Below, one piece after another: positions 23,743 to 34,429 of a stretch of 64,000 nucleotides of DNA (the stretch's first letter is position 1; each line of letters begins with the position of its first letter). The notes below the pieces were generated by a model, which was given only the letters and a program-made list of their open reading frames with translations, did no database searches and had not been told where the DNA came from. Position numbers and translations under genes: made by a program. Source of the DNA: Rhizopus arrhizus (Eukaryota; Mucoromycota; Mucoromycetes; Mucorales; Rhizopodaceae). The stretch is taken from positions 310,001 to 374,000 of the forward strand of contig JAKZZE010000015.1 in assembly GCA_024220505.1 (NCBI GenBank), written 5' to 3'.

Positions 23743-24794
23743 CTGTCTTGAAATGAACTTTCTATTTTAATAAATAAATCACAAAAGAAAAATGAATGGA
23801 AAGGGGAGGAAGATGAAAAACAAAAAGACAGAGAGTCAAAAGATGGAAAGAAAAGGTCAATAAAAAAAAAAGAAGGAAAGTGAGAGAAGAGAAAGAAAAA
23901 GAAGATAAAAAGGAGAGGAAAGAGAAGAAGGACAACAAAGGCCTCTTTTATCAAATTAAAGCTACACAAAAAAAAAGATTCCGGAAGTTAAACCTATTTA
24001 AAGAATTTTTTAGTAGTGTTTTTTATAGTGTCATCTAAGTTATTCGTTCATTTCTAAAGATGTATATATTATGCCTTAAGCTTTGTCACATTTGGAAAGA
24101 AAGAAAAATGATGTTGCTATGACATAGGAAAAAAAAAAATACAAAAAAAAAGGGCTCTTTATACAAAAATAGTTGCAGAAATACAATAGATGTCAAAAGC
24201 GGAAACAGAAAAAATAAAAAGCAAAGGAGTGTTCTTGAGACAATAGTCTTGCTATTAGTTTATATATCTCTTCAAAAAGAACCATTTTAAAGTTTTATAA
24301 AAAATGTGCTGCTTTCAATTGATAAATGAACATACTTCATAATTGAAATTCAACCTCGTGGTAGCTTAAATATGTTGTGGTAGAGCCTCTTGTTTAAAAG
24401 TAGATTATGAATAACAAACCATGAAACAAAAAAACAAAAGCCAAGATGTTACTATGCATTACACCACTAAATTTTCATTAGCCTAATTGTGTCATATGAT
24501 TAACCTTTTTTTTACGCCTTTCCTTTTGCCAATACAATCGCAATTTCCGATCATAAATTGGCTTCATGTCCGCAACAAAGCACAAAACGTAGAGTATACT
24601 CACTGATGTGATCAGTTTTGATTTCTAACAAGTTCATTCTATTTATCTCCCTTCTTTTAAAATAAAAGATCCCTTTTTTTTTATTTTTCTTAAAAGTGGC
24701 ATAAAAAAAGTTTTGTTTTGCTTGTTTTATTTTCAATTTGTACAACAGTAACACTGAATGAGCGCCAATGTCTTTTGTGAAAGATCGACAAAGA
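23743..24794. other. intergenic, purine-rich low complexity
   Basis: The stretch at 23780-23935 is a long GA-rich tract upstream of the DUF726 gene, pyrimidine-rich on that gene's strand, as is common in fungal 5' regions. The remainder to 24794 is AT-rich with no supported gene. Confidence 0.5.
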
Positions 24795-24930
24795 TTACTG
24801 CCGCCAGCCAGCATTCATTTGCATTAAAGTCAATACCACTTCCATTGGATAATCGCCTGCTTTATTCTCTTGTCTTTCACTTTCCTCTTGTTTATCATTT
24901 GATCCCTGTTGATCTACAACCGTACCCTGT

Positions 24931-24962
<32 letters not shown>

Positions 24963-25616
24963 AAGAAATTCTAATAATTGAGCTGTCAATTGATTAGGCT
25001 TATTATTATTATCTCCAGCCAGTGAATTCAAATTATCTGCCAAAATGGATATATAATTTTGATCATTTAACAGGTTTGTAAACGCAGCCATTTCTTCATC
25101 TGTTTTCAAGGGCGTTGAAGGGGATGCAGGTGGTGTCAGGGTCTTGGTCTTGCGTTGTTCTTTATCCAGCCTCTTTTCTCTTCTTCTCGCAAATTCTTCG
25201 TCAATCCACTTCTTTTTATGTTCACTATCTTCTTTACCAAACAATTTTTGTGCCCTCTTATTCACTCTGCAGCGAAGGTCATTGTCTTTATTTCTTTCCT
25301 GGTTGCGTTCTCTCCACCTCTTCTTTCTCTCTCGATTATCTTGACGGACCTTTTGTGTTATTAATAATTTTTTATAGGTGTCTGCATCGGGCAAGACGAC
25401 TGGATTAGCTTTTGGTACAAGTGGTGTGTGAGCAAATTTGCCAACGTCCATGCTTGCAAGTAGTTGAGAGTAGTCACCCATAATGGCTGCTGCTTGTGCG
25501 ATTACCTGCTGTAATTGAGAATCTTCCAAGTTTAATTCATTGGTTGGGCTTTGTTGAGTGGCAGATTCTGTGGCTATTTCTGTTTGCTGTTGTTGTTGCT
25601 GCTGCTCCGCTGACAT
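24795..25616 (-). CDS. DUF3020 fungal nuclear protein with polyglutamine
   Basis: A single exon encodes 273 residues. A polyQ start (MSAEQQQQQQQ) is followed by a helical acidic stretch. Next comes a strongly basic block, RKKRWRERNQERNKDNDLRC then RVNKRAQKLFG, which is the DUF3020 signature. A second basic region (EEFARRREKRLDKEQRKTKT) and a 15-glutamine run near residue 220 complete it. DUF3020 proteins are fungal, and the basic block is likely to serve as a nuclear-localisation and nucleic-acid contact surface. A role in transcription is inference. The glutamine runs are CAG/CAA mixtures, so they may vary between strains. Confidence 0.75.
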
Positions 25617-26990
25617 GTGTATATGTTATATGTGTGTGAAACTAAAATAGTTCAACAATTTAACTGATCGTCCTTCTTTTTTCACCCATTTTATAAAGAA
25701 ATGCTTACCTACTATTAATCGTAAGGACTTTTTTATTAATTAGGAACCCTTTGTGTGAACTACAAAAAACAAGGTCACGAACAAAAAGTCTTGCTTTTTT
25801 TGGTACCATACAGTTTTAGAATATTGACGGAGATTGAACAAAATATAAGCCACACTATATGAAACACAATGTATAGCAAATGTGTCTGTGCTCGGGAAAC
25901 TGTACGAACCATCTCTATTGATTTGAGACTATTTTCATAAAAGACATAGACAATGCATTTTGAACGAAACAGACTAAAAAATAACTATTACTTTATTTGA
26001 TATCATCTAGCTACTTTTATAATGTCCATTATTGTTTTGTTTATAACATTACTGACATTATGCTTGAATTTCGAAAAAAAAGCAAAATTAACGAGATTTA
26101 TAACTTCAACTCGGCTGTGGAAAGAAAAAAAAAGGGAGAGGACTGTTACTCTCTGTCATGAAAATAACTCATTTATCAAAAGCTCTTATGAACTTTTTTT
26201 TCTCTTTTTGATCCATCAGTGTTAAGATTTTTTTTTTTCTGTCATATATATCCTCTTTTTGTACCTTGATTAGCAACTAATAGCCTAAAAGTCGATTGTA
26301 TTCATCTTTTAAATAAAAACATAACTTTCGACTCTATTTACTTTTCCACGCAATTTATTGAACACGATAAAGGGCCATGTAGATATTTGCAAGAATTGGA
26401 GAGACTTTTGAATCAGTATTCATAATCTATTCAATTTTTAGTTGTAAGGACAGGACAAAGCACAAGCTTCAGATAGCTCGTAACTTTTCCAGAGCTTCAT
26501 TAAATAATACTTTCTTGGTGATTTTGCAAGAATTCAAGATGAAAAAAAGCTTTTACATCTTACAGCCAGGCTGCTTCATGTATGAAATGAGTGGGTTCTT
26601 TATAAAGAGAGAATGAAATTTAACTCATAAGGTTACATGTATGACGCTGATTTTTATCAGTTTGTCAAGATGAAATTGAATGAGCTTATTGTCTTTGAAT
26701 TTTTGACTGTATAAAACTCGCTACTAGCATACGTCTTTGTTTTTTTTTTTTTTTTTTTTTTTTTTTCTGTAGCAGTTGATATAAAATGCTACCGAAAGAC
26801 CAAAAGAAAGGCATCTTAATGCCGCCATATGACTATCTGACACCAGTCTGTCCAAACAGTATGACGATTAGAATGGCACTTTCTCTCTGTACAACGTGCT
26901 TTTAGTTCACTAGACCTATTTTTACTGTACATGTAGACAGCTTGTAGATATCTCTTCTATAATCAAGGCAATCTGTTTATTGTCCCTCAC
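25617..26990. other. intergenic, with a 27-T homopolymer
   Basis: No gene is supported. The sequence is AT-rich with a T run at 26740-26766. Short open frames here have low-complexity composition and no motif. Confidence 0.5.
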
Positions 26991-26994
26991 AGTC

Positions 26995-27560
26995 CACTGG
27001 TTTCTTGTCTGTCATTCAAACCCCACAGCCATGATTTTCTGTAGTCAGTAGGATGCTTGACAAAAAAGAAAAAGAATTCATAGCATTCACAACAAAACGA
27101 CTGTGATGTAACTTGCTGTTATCAATTACAATAAAATACCCTTTCATATCGTTTTCATCCATCACACCCATCATGATTTCATAAACAATGTGATGTAGTT
27201 GTATCCTTTTAAGGAGCTTTGACTTTTGAGTTTCATGTTTTGAGTCATGTTCTTCTGGATTGTATTCATCCTCAAGCATTGCCTTTTTTTTTCAGTAGTT
27301 CAACTTTGAAAAAATCAATGATACCTGCCACTGCTCTGCAGGCAAGGGTGCTGATGCTCACACCTTTTTAAGTGTGCACGTTAACTCTTGCTGATTCACC
27401 AATTTTCGATCCAGCTCAACTTCTCAATGTCTGGGGATGTAGTCTTGCTTCATCCACTAATACGCATTTCTTTAAAAATTCAACACCTATTGCTTTCCAT
27501 TGGATCCCAATATGACAATAAAGACCCAAAGTTCTCGGGAATCTCTAACTGACCTCCTGT
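26995..27560 (-). pseudogene. Tc1/IS630-type transposase relic
   Basis: The minus strand reads LVDEARLHPQTLRS, then GESARVNVHT and KGVSISTLA near 27300-27460, matching the first catalytic Asp block (VDEAGF-type) and following strands of DDE_3 transposases. The open frame at 27016-27279 then gives DENDMKGYFIVIDNSKLHHS, the second Asp block (YIVMDNAPIH-type). Stops separate the pieces and the Glu block is missing. Confidence 0.75.
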
Positions 27561-27982
27561 TTTTTCTTTTAAGCACTGTGCAATCAACCATTCCTAGGCA
27601 ATTGCGATGGCCCACTATATGTCTTATCCTCTATGAACTTGTCTCTCGCTTTGCTTTTTCCCGATTTTTTTTTTGGGATTCGTTGTGCTTTTACCTTCTC
27701 ATGGTGAACCCTGTTAATTTATTCTGATTTGTTTTCAAACGGGTTTTAGAGCCTATTTAGATATTTAAATCAAAAACAACTATTGTATATCGTATTATTG
27801 TTAATGTTGTGTGAAAGTGATTCTAGGTAGAAGAGTGTTATTTATTACGAATGGAATAAATATTAATAGTATGGCATCAATTTGATATGTAGATTGGTAC
27901 TTCTTAGTTGCAAAAGTATGCTGAAATTCATTGCTTTTTCTTGTTAAAAACCCAAAAGCTTGTCATTTCTATAAAACTTCTA

Positions 27983-28735
27983 TTACAACGGGAAAAGCTC
28001 CCTTGTATAAACCAAGTGTAAAAAGCCCATATGAAGTATCAACATCATTTGCGTAAATAGTGGAAAGGAATAGAGAAACTGTGTGAAGTTATACATGGCT
28101 ATATTTAGGGAATAAAACAGATTTATATTAATATCAGTGTAAAAGTGAGTCAGAGAAATAACAGTTTCATTTATTTGATTATTTATAAATGTTGGAAGGA
28201 TTAGTTCTCTTAGTTCTGCGTTGAGGCCAATCAGTTGTCTAGGAGCAGGGGATATAATAACATCCACTGTCTCCTCCAAGATCATTCTGGTCAGCCAAAC
28301 AAGTTTCAGACAAAATTAAATTTCCTTCACAAATAAAGGATACGCCATAGGGTAATTGTACCCTAAAAATGTATTCTGCTGGGAAATCCATGATCAGCAT
28401 TATGATGTCAAGCCCTGGTTTTTTTATTTATTTTTTATTTAGTCAATAGGTTGTATTTCAATTAGAACTTTTTTCACTCATCACTGGTCACTAAGCCAAC
28501 TGTTCTTTGAGAATTTTTTTGTGAGGTATGGCTTCAATAAGTTTGGACATCATGTCCTTCAGTAGCTTTGGGGCTTTGAACACTGCATCCTCTAAGAACT
28601 TGTTACCTGTTTCGTCATTTATTTTTGCCCTTTTGGTTAACCCAATCTCATAAGTTCCGAATTTCATGATGTAGTCTGGTATTTTTGACTTGAGTTTCCT
28701 CTCAATTGGTTCTAAAGTCGATCGTTTTCTTTTTT
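27983..28735 (-). pseudogene. degenerate remnant of an unnamed protein family
   Basis: The upstream part (about 28735-28495) is open without a start codon: STLEPIERKLKSKIPDYIMK, then FGTYEIGLTKRAKINDETGN and LEDAVFKAPKLLKDMMSKLI, ending in TAG. After a low-complexity gap, LDIIMLIMDFPAEYIFRVQL follows. In a shifted frame, LTRMILEETVDVIISPAPRQ then LIGLNAELRELILPTFINNQ ends at the stop near 28150. The order and strand are consistent, so these are pieces of one broken gene. I recall similar unnamed proteins as multi-copy in Mucorales, but cannot verify this here. Confidence 0.5.
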
Positions 28736-29189
28736 TTATTTCATTGTATTCTCATTACGGCACTTGGAACTTCTCTATGAGCAAATATATGTACTTTGAT
28801 TAGTCGTTGCTCTATGTTGTTATACAAATAAATACCCATTCTCCAATTATTATTCTAGAATGGTCGAATGATATTAGAATAAGTCTCTATATTCTGCTCA
28901 TCAGATCTCTTTCACTGTGCTCTGTGTCTTTTAAGAAATCAAACATATGCAGTTCAATGCCTTCAAGTACGGATTTTTGTATCCAATGGCAAGCATCTTC
29001 ATTTTTGGATGGAAATATTTTGTAGACAGACATTTATGGAAATCATCCATATCCTATCGATAATATACCAACAGTTAGGAAAAGAAGTTAGCTAAATCAC
29101 ACATTACCGATTGATGTATATTATCTAATTAATCAAAGAAGTTTTCAGGTAGCTTCGGCATTTCACGAACATTATGAGATTTTTTTTTT

Positions 29190-29890
29190 TTGACTTCTTC
29201 TAGTCATCCGTCGCCCACACTCGAGTTAATGCCTCACCTTTTTTCATTGTTCGGGCCCTGCTACCAACCTCTGAAAATCCAGCGATCAATTCAAAACGGC
29301 ATAGACAAACCTGCCTCACGTCCAATACCCTATCTGTTTCTCATCCAACATTGTCCATCAGGACTTGGAAACAATCTTGGTCTTTCCCAATCCGTGTTCA
29401 AAGCCGCAATGGATGGTATTGTTTATTACATTCAAAAAACCCTTACCGGGCAACGCTTTTCAAGATGTTACCTACTGCTTTCGAGTCCGGTAAATATATA
29501 CCGTGTCTTTCTGCTGTAGATGACCTATGGCACCTTATATGGGCCTGTCCTCACAAGCTTCCCTATCTGTCAATCCACTGGGTCCTCCTACTTTGATTCT
29601 GCTTTCTCCGTTTTCGCCTTACGTCGTGCTCTTCTTTGATTAAGCCTACCACAAACCAAGCCGTCAATCAACATCCCAGCCTCCACCCTTCTGGGTCATA
29701 CTCTCTTTGCGGTATGGTGTGGCTACTGGTCATATGTTTTTGATAAGCATTCTTTCTGTTCGACAGTCATTATTCGCGATATTGCCAGACGAGTTCACTT
29801 GTCTAACCAAGCACTATTTCTGGCTGATGGTCTCAAACCTTTGCCTCTTTCTTCTTTCAACCTACAACACATTCCTGGTCTGATGTCCTT
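29190..29890 (+). mobile_element. LINE fragment, C-terminal region
   Basis: Overlapping plus-strand frames contain RTWKQSWSFPIRVQSRNGWY followed by LLHSKNPYRATLFKMLPTAF, then a knuckle-like SAVDDLWHLIWACPHKLP and, further on, ATGHMFLISIL. This layout (Trp-rich helix, LHK..PYR, C..C...HL...CP) is the C-terminal part of fungal LINE ORF2. It resembles the end of the larger copy at 8.7-11.6 kb. Reverse transcriptase motifs are absent, so it is a heavily truncated copy. Confidence 0.65.
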
Positions 29891-30046
29891 TTGCATGTTT
29901 TGTTTTTTTTTCTGTCTAACATCACAACATTAAAAAAGACTTGCATCACTTTACAAAAAATTGAATGGTAACAGGAAACTTTGAATGTCTTGATCTGCTG
30001 GCAAAAAGTTTGAATTTTAAACACAAATCACTGTCGTTTTTCACTC

Positions 30047-30070
30047 AAAAAAAAAAAAAAAAAAAAAAAA
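30047..30070. repeat. poly(dA) run of 24
   Basis: An uninterrupted A run follows the LINE fragment. It could be the retrotransposon's 3' poly(A) tail, because it lies on the same strand some 160 bp downstream of the last LINE-like coding, or an ordinary homopolymer. Confidence 0.4.
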
Positions 30071-30338
30071 GATATTGTGATGGCATGGTTTAGATTGTAT
30101 GCCAACAGCTTGAACAGGGAATTGTTAAAGTAGACGATGGATGTTGACGAAACGATCTGTAAAGATAAAAAAGAGGGACATCTGCTGCTTAGAATGCTTC
30201 CATCAAAAAGAACGAGAGCCAAAAAGGAGTGAGCAGAGTAGGGCCTGGATGGATTACGAAAGAAGTCACACTACCTTATGAGGAAAGTTCTTTTGGCCCC
30301 CCTGAACAGTGTTTTTTTTTTTTTGAATAGTTATTGCA

Positions 30339-30689
30339 ATGTCAACAAGAATCAGACAAGTTCAACAACTCTCTTGTAAAGTGTTTTCTAATGTTATAAT
30401 CCAACCTGTGCTCGTACAGGAAATAAAGTGCTTCGACAACGTTTATTGGGACCTACGTTAACAGCTTATAATCCTAAACAAATTGTGCATTTTAGAGATA
30501 TTAAAGCATTATATCCTGAACTGGGTTTAGTTGATTTAGAAGAAAAAGAACGTCTTGATGAGATTGCAAGAAGAAAGAGAAGAGGAAAGGGAGCACCAAA
30601 GAAAGGTAAGGATGAAGAGGTTCTAGAATTGTTTATTTATTCTTGTTTTTTAAGGTCAAGGAAAGCGTGCAGCAAACAAGAAGAAATAA
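30339..30689 (+). CDS. mitochondrial small-subunit ribosomal protein mS33 (frame break)
   Basis: Translation from ATG 30339 gives MSTRIRQVQQLSCKVFSN. The family continuation, YNPTCARTGNKVLRQRLLGP then TLTAYNPKQIVHFRDIKALY, lies in the next frame from about 30395. An intron (30606-30654) joins to exon 30655-30689, ending KKGQGKRAANKKK. The basic KKG.GKRA tail and the LRQRL.GP block mark mS33 (Rsm27/MRPS33), a mitoribosome component. The shift between GTT and TAT at 30393-30396 looks like one missing T. The in-frame TAA at 30389 rules out reading the second frame upstream, and no intron fits. The gene is probably functional with a sequence error, otherwise inactivated. Confidence 0.85.
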
Positions 30690-30725
30690 AAAAGGATGTA
30701 TACATTACACATATAAAGAATAGGT

Positions 30726-32154
30726 TTACAGTAATTTTTTCTTTTTTTGTGAATTGGACAAGATCACTGGTTTATCTTTTGTGTGTTGTAATAACTTTTC
30801 TTGTTTTGCCACAAGTCTAGCATAACGAAGACCACAAGCGTTACACAGTCTAGGAAGAAATGTCAGTTTTTAGCAAAGAGAATGCAATCTAAATACGTTT
30901 TATGACCACTGGGGCCTTTACGCCACTCGGGACTTGTGGACGCACCACATATTTCACATTTTTTTTCGAGCATAATAAATCTACCTTTCCAAACCTTGGG
31001 GTTTTCTTTGATGGTAGTAGTGAGTGGAGGTAGTTGTTGTAGACTGTGATCTATTTCTTGAGTTGGTTTATTGAATAATTCACGAATACTGGGTAGTCGT
31101 CTAAAGAAAGAAAGAAAAGGATGAGTGTTGATGCTTGTAAAGATAGATTTTACTCAATAGGTCGATGAGGATAACAAGGTGCTTGAGTTGGAGTGATTTG
31201 AAAAGAAGTGAAGACGATAGGACCATAATAAATGATGACTTTTTCGACATGACATAGTCCATAAGGCATTAAGGTAAGAGTTGAAGATGAATAGACATGC
31301 TGAGAACATCCGAAAGTGGATGAAGAAGAAGATTGAGAGAAATTTAGATCAGAGAGAGCTATTTTACGAATGGCTTCTATAAAACCTCTTCTTGTCTCTG
31401 GTGGATAAAGTGGATGATTGAGATCTTCAGAGATAGAAGAATAAAGTGGCCAAGATAAAAGTATTTGATTTGATTTGATATCATAAATTTGAAATACTCT
31501 TAATAAATGATCCAGTGTGATGGGTGAAGAATATCTTTGATTGAATTCATCATTATTCTTGGATCCTATTGAATTGATTATTATTCTATACGAGTTTATA
31601 AAGATATTTACATGAGAATAATTTAATTGTTTTTTATCAACACATGTTTCTATTTAATAAGATTGGCATATTAAATCATTACCTATTCACTTCTTCTTAC
31701 CACTATTTGTGTTGTGAAAGAAAGCTAATAATGTTTTACTTGTGGCTGCATAGAGGATAATGTCTGTCATTATCCAATCATCTGTCATTTTACATTCCTA
31801 TCAAATCATACGTGTCATCCTCTCTCTTTTTTTTTGTTTTGTTTTGCTTTCTTACATCATCCTCTATGATCTTGTTTAATCTACACCTAAAATAGAAAAA
31901 TGAGTTTTATAAAATGTAGAGTTTAATAAATACCTTGTTACTGCACCTGCTAAAGATTTTATTTTCATAAAATTCAATAAATCTGCTTTTGCTAAAGGTA
32001 GTTCTTGAGGATGAATAAAATTAAATAAGGATTGAAATAATAAGGTGTCAACGGGTGATTTCCCATAAATATCTCTTCCAAGTTCTGGTAGATGAATAAA
32101 TTGGAAATTATCATTTAAAGAAAGTAAAGCCCAATAACAACCATTCACTGACAT
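30726..32154 (-). CDS. WC-2-like PAS/GATA zinc-finger protein
   Basis: The six-exon model (32154-31934, 31886-31856, 31797-31701, 31565-31154, 31100-30897, 30849-30726) closes in phase and encodes 362 residues. The N-terminal ~130 residues are a PAS domain (NDNFQFIHLPELGRDIYGKS, FNFIHPQELPLAKADLL, ILYAATSKTLLAFFHN). The C terminus is a GATA-type finger: CEICGASTSPEWRKGPSGHK then LCNACGLRYAR, with Cx2C-x18-Cx2C spacing. The combination and spacing match white collar-2, the nuclear partner of the blue-light receptor WC-1 in fungi. It is shorter than ascomycete WC-2. It is tail-to-tail with mS33 (37 bp between stops). Which Mucorales paralogue it is cannot be told here. Confidence 0.88.
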
Positions 32155-32670
32155 TTTTTTTTTTTTTTAAAAAGGAAAGGAAAAAGAAAGAATGGGAAGG
32201 GGGGAAATGTATTTTTTTTTTTTTTTTGGAATTATTAAATAATAATAATAAAAAAAAAAAGGGATTACACTCAAAATGATAAATAAATTCTTTCTTTTTA
32301 TTCAAGACTAAATTTGAAAACAAACAATACGACATCCTGATCAACAACAATCAAGGGTAAAGATAATCTCGATTTATTTAATATCCACTCCTTTTCATTC
32401 CGAGTGTCTGTCGGTAGAGTTCATTCCGAACAGGATGGATCACAAGATCATGAACACAAAATAATACTCGCCTCTGCACATTCCTTGAATGATTTACAAA
32501 AAAAAGGGTTTAATGTTTGATACTCAAAGGAGAGAGGAATTAGGATTGATTTCATCCTCTTTCTTGTTTCCTATTTTAATTTATAATTTTTTTTTTTTTT
32601 TTCTTCTTTTTGTTTCAAGAATTTATAAACAAAATAAAAATAAAAATCCTTCTTTAATAATAAATCCTTT

Positions 32671-33152
32671 TTATTGTTGCTTTATATTTATTTGTGCTTC
32701 AAACTCGGCTTTTAAATGAGGATTTGAATCCACTAAATCATTAATTAATTCAATCAATTTTTCTTTATCCAAAGTGGCTATAGAAATATAAATAAAAAGG
32801 GAAATAAATATTTAATTTCTTATTGGTTTACCTAATAATTTCCCAATCGGAAGGTCCTTTTTACTTGTTATTCTATTTCGCTTTGTTATATGTAATACAT
32901 TATCTTCTATTATTGGTTCACTATTCATCATCTCTTCATCTTCATAACTTGCTCTTCTCTTTCTACCTAACCAAAATGAGTATTGTGAATAAGATCATTA
33001 AGTGAATAAATACCTTTATTTGAATTATGTTCATTTGTGATAGGTTGGGTATATAAAGTAGGTACTTTTGTCTTTGTTAAATAGATTGAAGAACGATATA
33101 AGCGTTGTTGCTGTCTAAATAAACTATTTTGACTTTGTGACGAAGAAGACAT
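32671..33152 (-). CDS. short Cut8/Sts1-like protein (N-terminal half only)
   Basis: Three exons (33152-33014, 32966-32832, 32777-32671) encode 126 residues. The protein has a basic, NLS-like stretch after RKRRASYEDEEMMNSEPI, a block ITSKKDLPIGKLLATLDKEK and LIELINDLVDSNPHLKAEFE, then stops. The last block is the start of the Cut8/Sts1 domain, which tethers the proteasome to the nuclear envelope. The usual dimerisation and helical bundle (150-200 more residues) is not found in any frame downstream. It may be a truncated gene, a regulatory short paralogue or a missed intron. The identification rests mainly on one block, so it is moderate. Confidence 0.55.
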
Positions 33153-33270
33153 CTTTAAAAGAAAAAAAGTGAAATAAAAACCAACAAAAAAAAAAAAGTG
33201 ATGATGAATGGAGTGTGACTGTTTATTTATGCGTATTAAACATAAAAGGAAATCATCTCCCTTTTTCCAG

Positions 33271-33588
33271 TTAACAAGCAGTGGATACCCACTCCCAACC
33301 TTCTAAACCAGCAGCCATGAGTTCTTCTTGGCTTGGTATATGTTCCTGACTATTGATCAAGATATAATCATCCATCTTTCTATCTTTTTTCACTTTCTCT
33401 GCCAATAATCTTTTCTCGGTTACAATCTCAATACTCTTTTTCACAACATGATTTGTTTCTTCTAATCTTTCTTGTTCTTTTCGTAGTGTTTCGATCGTTT
33501 GCTTTAATAAATCAACATCTTCTTTCTCTTCTCTTTTTATATTGTCATCCTCTATCCATGCACCAGGTAATGATTGTAACAAGTCCAT
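33271..33588 (-). CDS. small coiled-coil protein, unrecognised
   Basis: A single exon encodes 105 residues. An N-terminal SLPGAWIEDDN segment precedes a charged coiled coil (LLKQTIETLRKEQERLEETN and on to about residue 75). A C-terminal motif, QEELMAAGLEGWEWVSTAC, may be a conserved tail. No family was recognised. The start at 33588 is the only ATG that includes the first motif. An A/T-rich tract (33600-33680) lies upstream on its 5' side, which suits a promoter. Confidence 0.6.
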   Translation of the reverse strand: MDLLQSLPGAWIEDDNIKREEKEDVDLLKQTIETLRKEQERLEETNHVVKKSIEIVTEKRLLAEKVKKDRKMDDYILINSQEHIPSQEELMAAGLEGWEWVSTAC

Positions 33589-33791
33589 CCAGTTGTTGTT
33601 CCTTTTTTTTCTTTTTTTAAAAAAAGAAATAAAAAAAAAAAAAAAAAAGAATTGTAAAAAAAAAAAGCAACTTAAATTAGACCTCCTAATTTTTTTCCTA
33701 TAAACATGTGCATAGAGTGTCAGGTGAAGTGACAGCCATCACCAGACTCACTCATTTTCACTGTGTATACTTTTTATTCATAAAACAATCT

Positions 33792-34412
33792 CTAGTTGAC
33801 TTCAGTAGGTCCAAAATCTTGAGCGGGAAGGTTCAGTGATAAGCACTTTATCTTTGGGTTCAAGAACAGGGATGATATCAGGAAGGGTTTGCTTGGGAAT
33901 ATGACGACCGGTGGGATTGTTATCCAACTTGACCTTGATACCCAAGACCTAAATCAACATGACAGCAGTCGTGATGAATTCACGAGCAAAAGTTACCAGA
34001 GTGAATCATCAGCAAACTTCATCCGCCTGGGCACGCGCAGCACAAACCTTACAAGAAACAACGACTTCACAACCCTTGGTACCCGATTCCATCATACCAA
34101 GCCCTGTTCACTCTTTTGTTCAACTTACCAAACCGTTCAGCAGCTTGACAGATTCACACCGAACAATCGCACCACGGCTCTGAACACGTTCAGCAGCATT
34201 CTCGGGGAAACCCTTTTGAACCAACGTCCTCAATTCACCGATAGGACGACCCTTTTGGCCATTTTGTGTGTGTGACATCAACTGTTGTCAGTGCCTACTT
34301 TCCACTCTTTCTACTTACTCGGACACACAGACACCGTCGTAACCAGCCTCAGCAAGTGCATGCGAAAGAAATTTGTTGAATTCAGCATAAAAAACACCAT
34401 CAGCAACTTAGT
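33792..34412 (-). pseudogene. ribosomal protein S3 (uS3) pseudogene, introns partly retained
   Basis: On the minus strand the peptide pieces run in RPS3 order. GVFYAEFNKFLSHALAEAGY and DGVCVSE end at a GTAAGT donor. Then come GQKGRPIGELRTLVQKGFPE, RVQSRGAIVRCESVKLLNGL (followed by GTAAGTTG), MESGTKGCEVVVS, AARAQ and KFADG-like and MIHSG-like bits in other frames. After them come VLGIKVKLDNNPTGRHIPKQ and TLPDIIPVLEPKDKVLITEP. Compared with family RPS3, many residues are missing in small blocks, for example the VTPTRTEIIIRA segment. Frames shift repeatedly. It cannot encode uS3. The donor-like sites at conserved-looking breaks argue for a DNA-level duplicate rather than a retrocopy. Confidence 0.85.
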
Positions 34413-34429
34413 TTAATCTCTCTTTATAA

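Noticed and set aside
33889..34275. 128-codon plus-strand frame
   Set aside because: It is antisense to the RPS3 pseudogene; the minus strand carries the recognisable protein.
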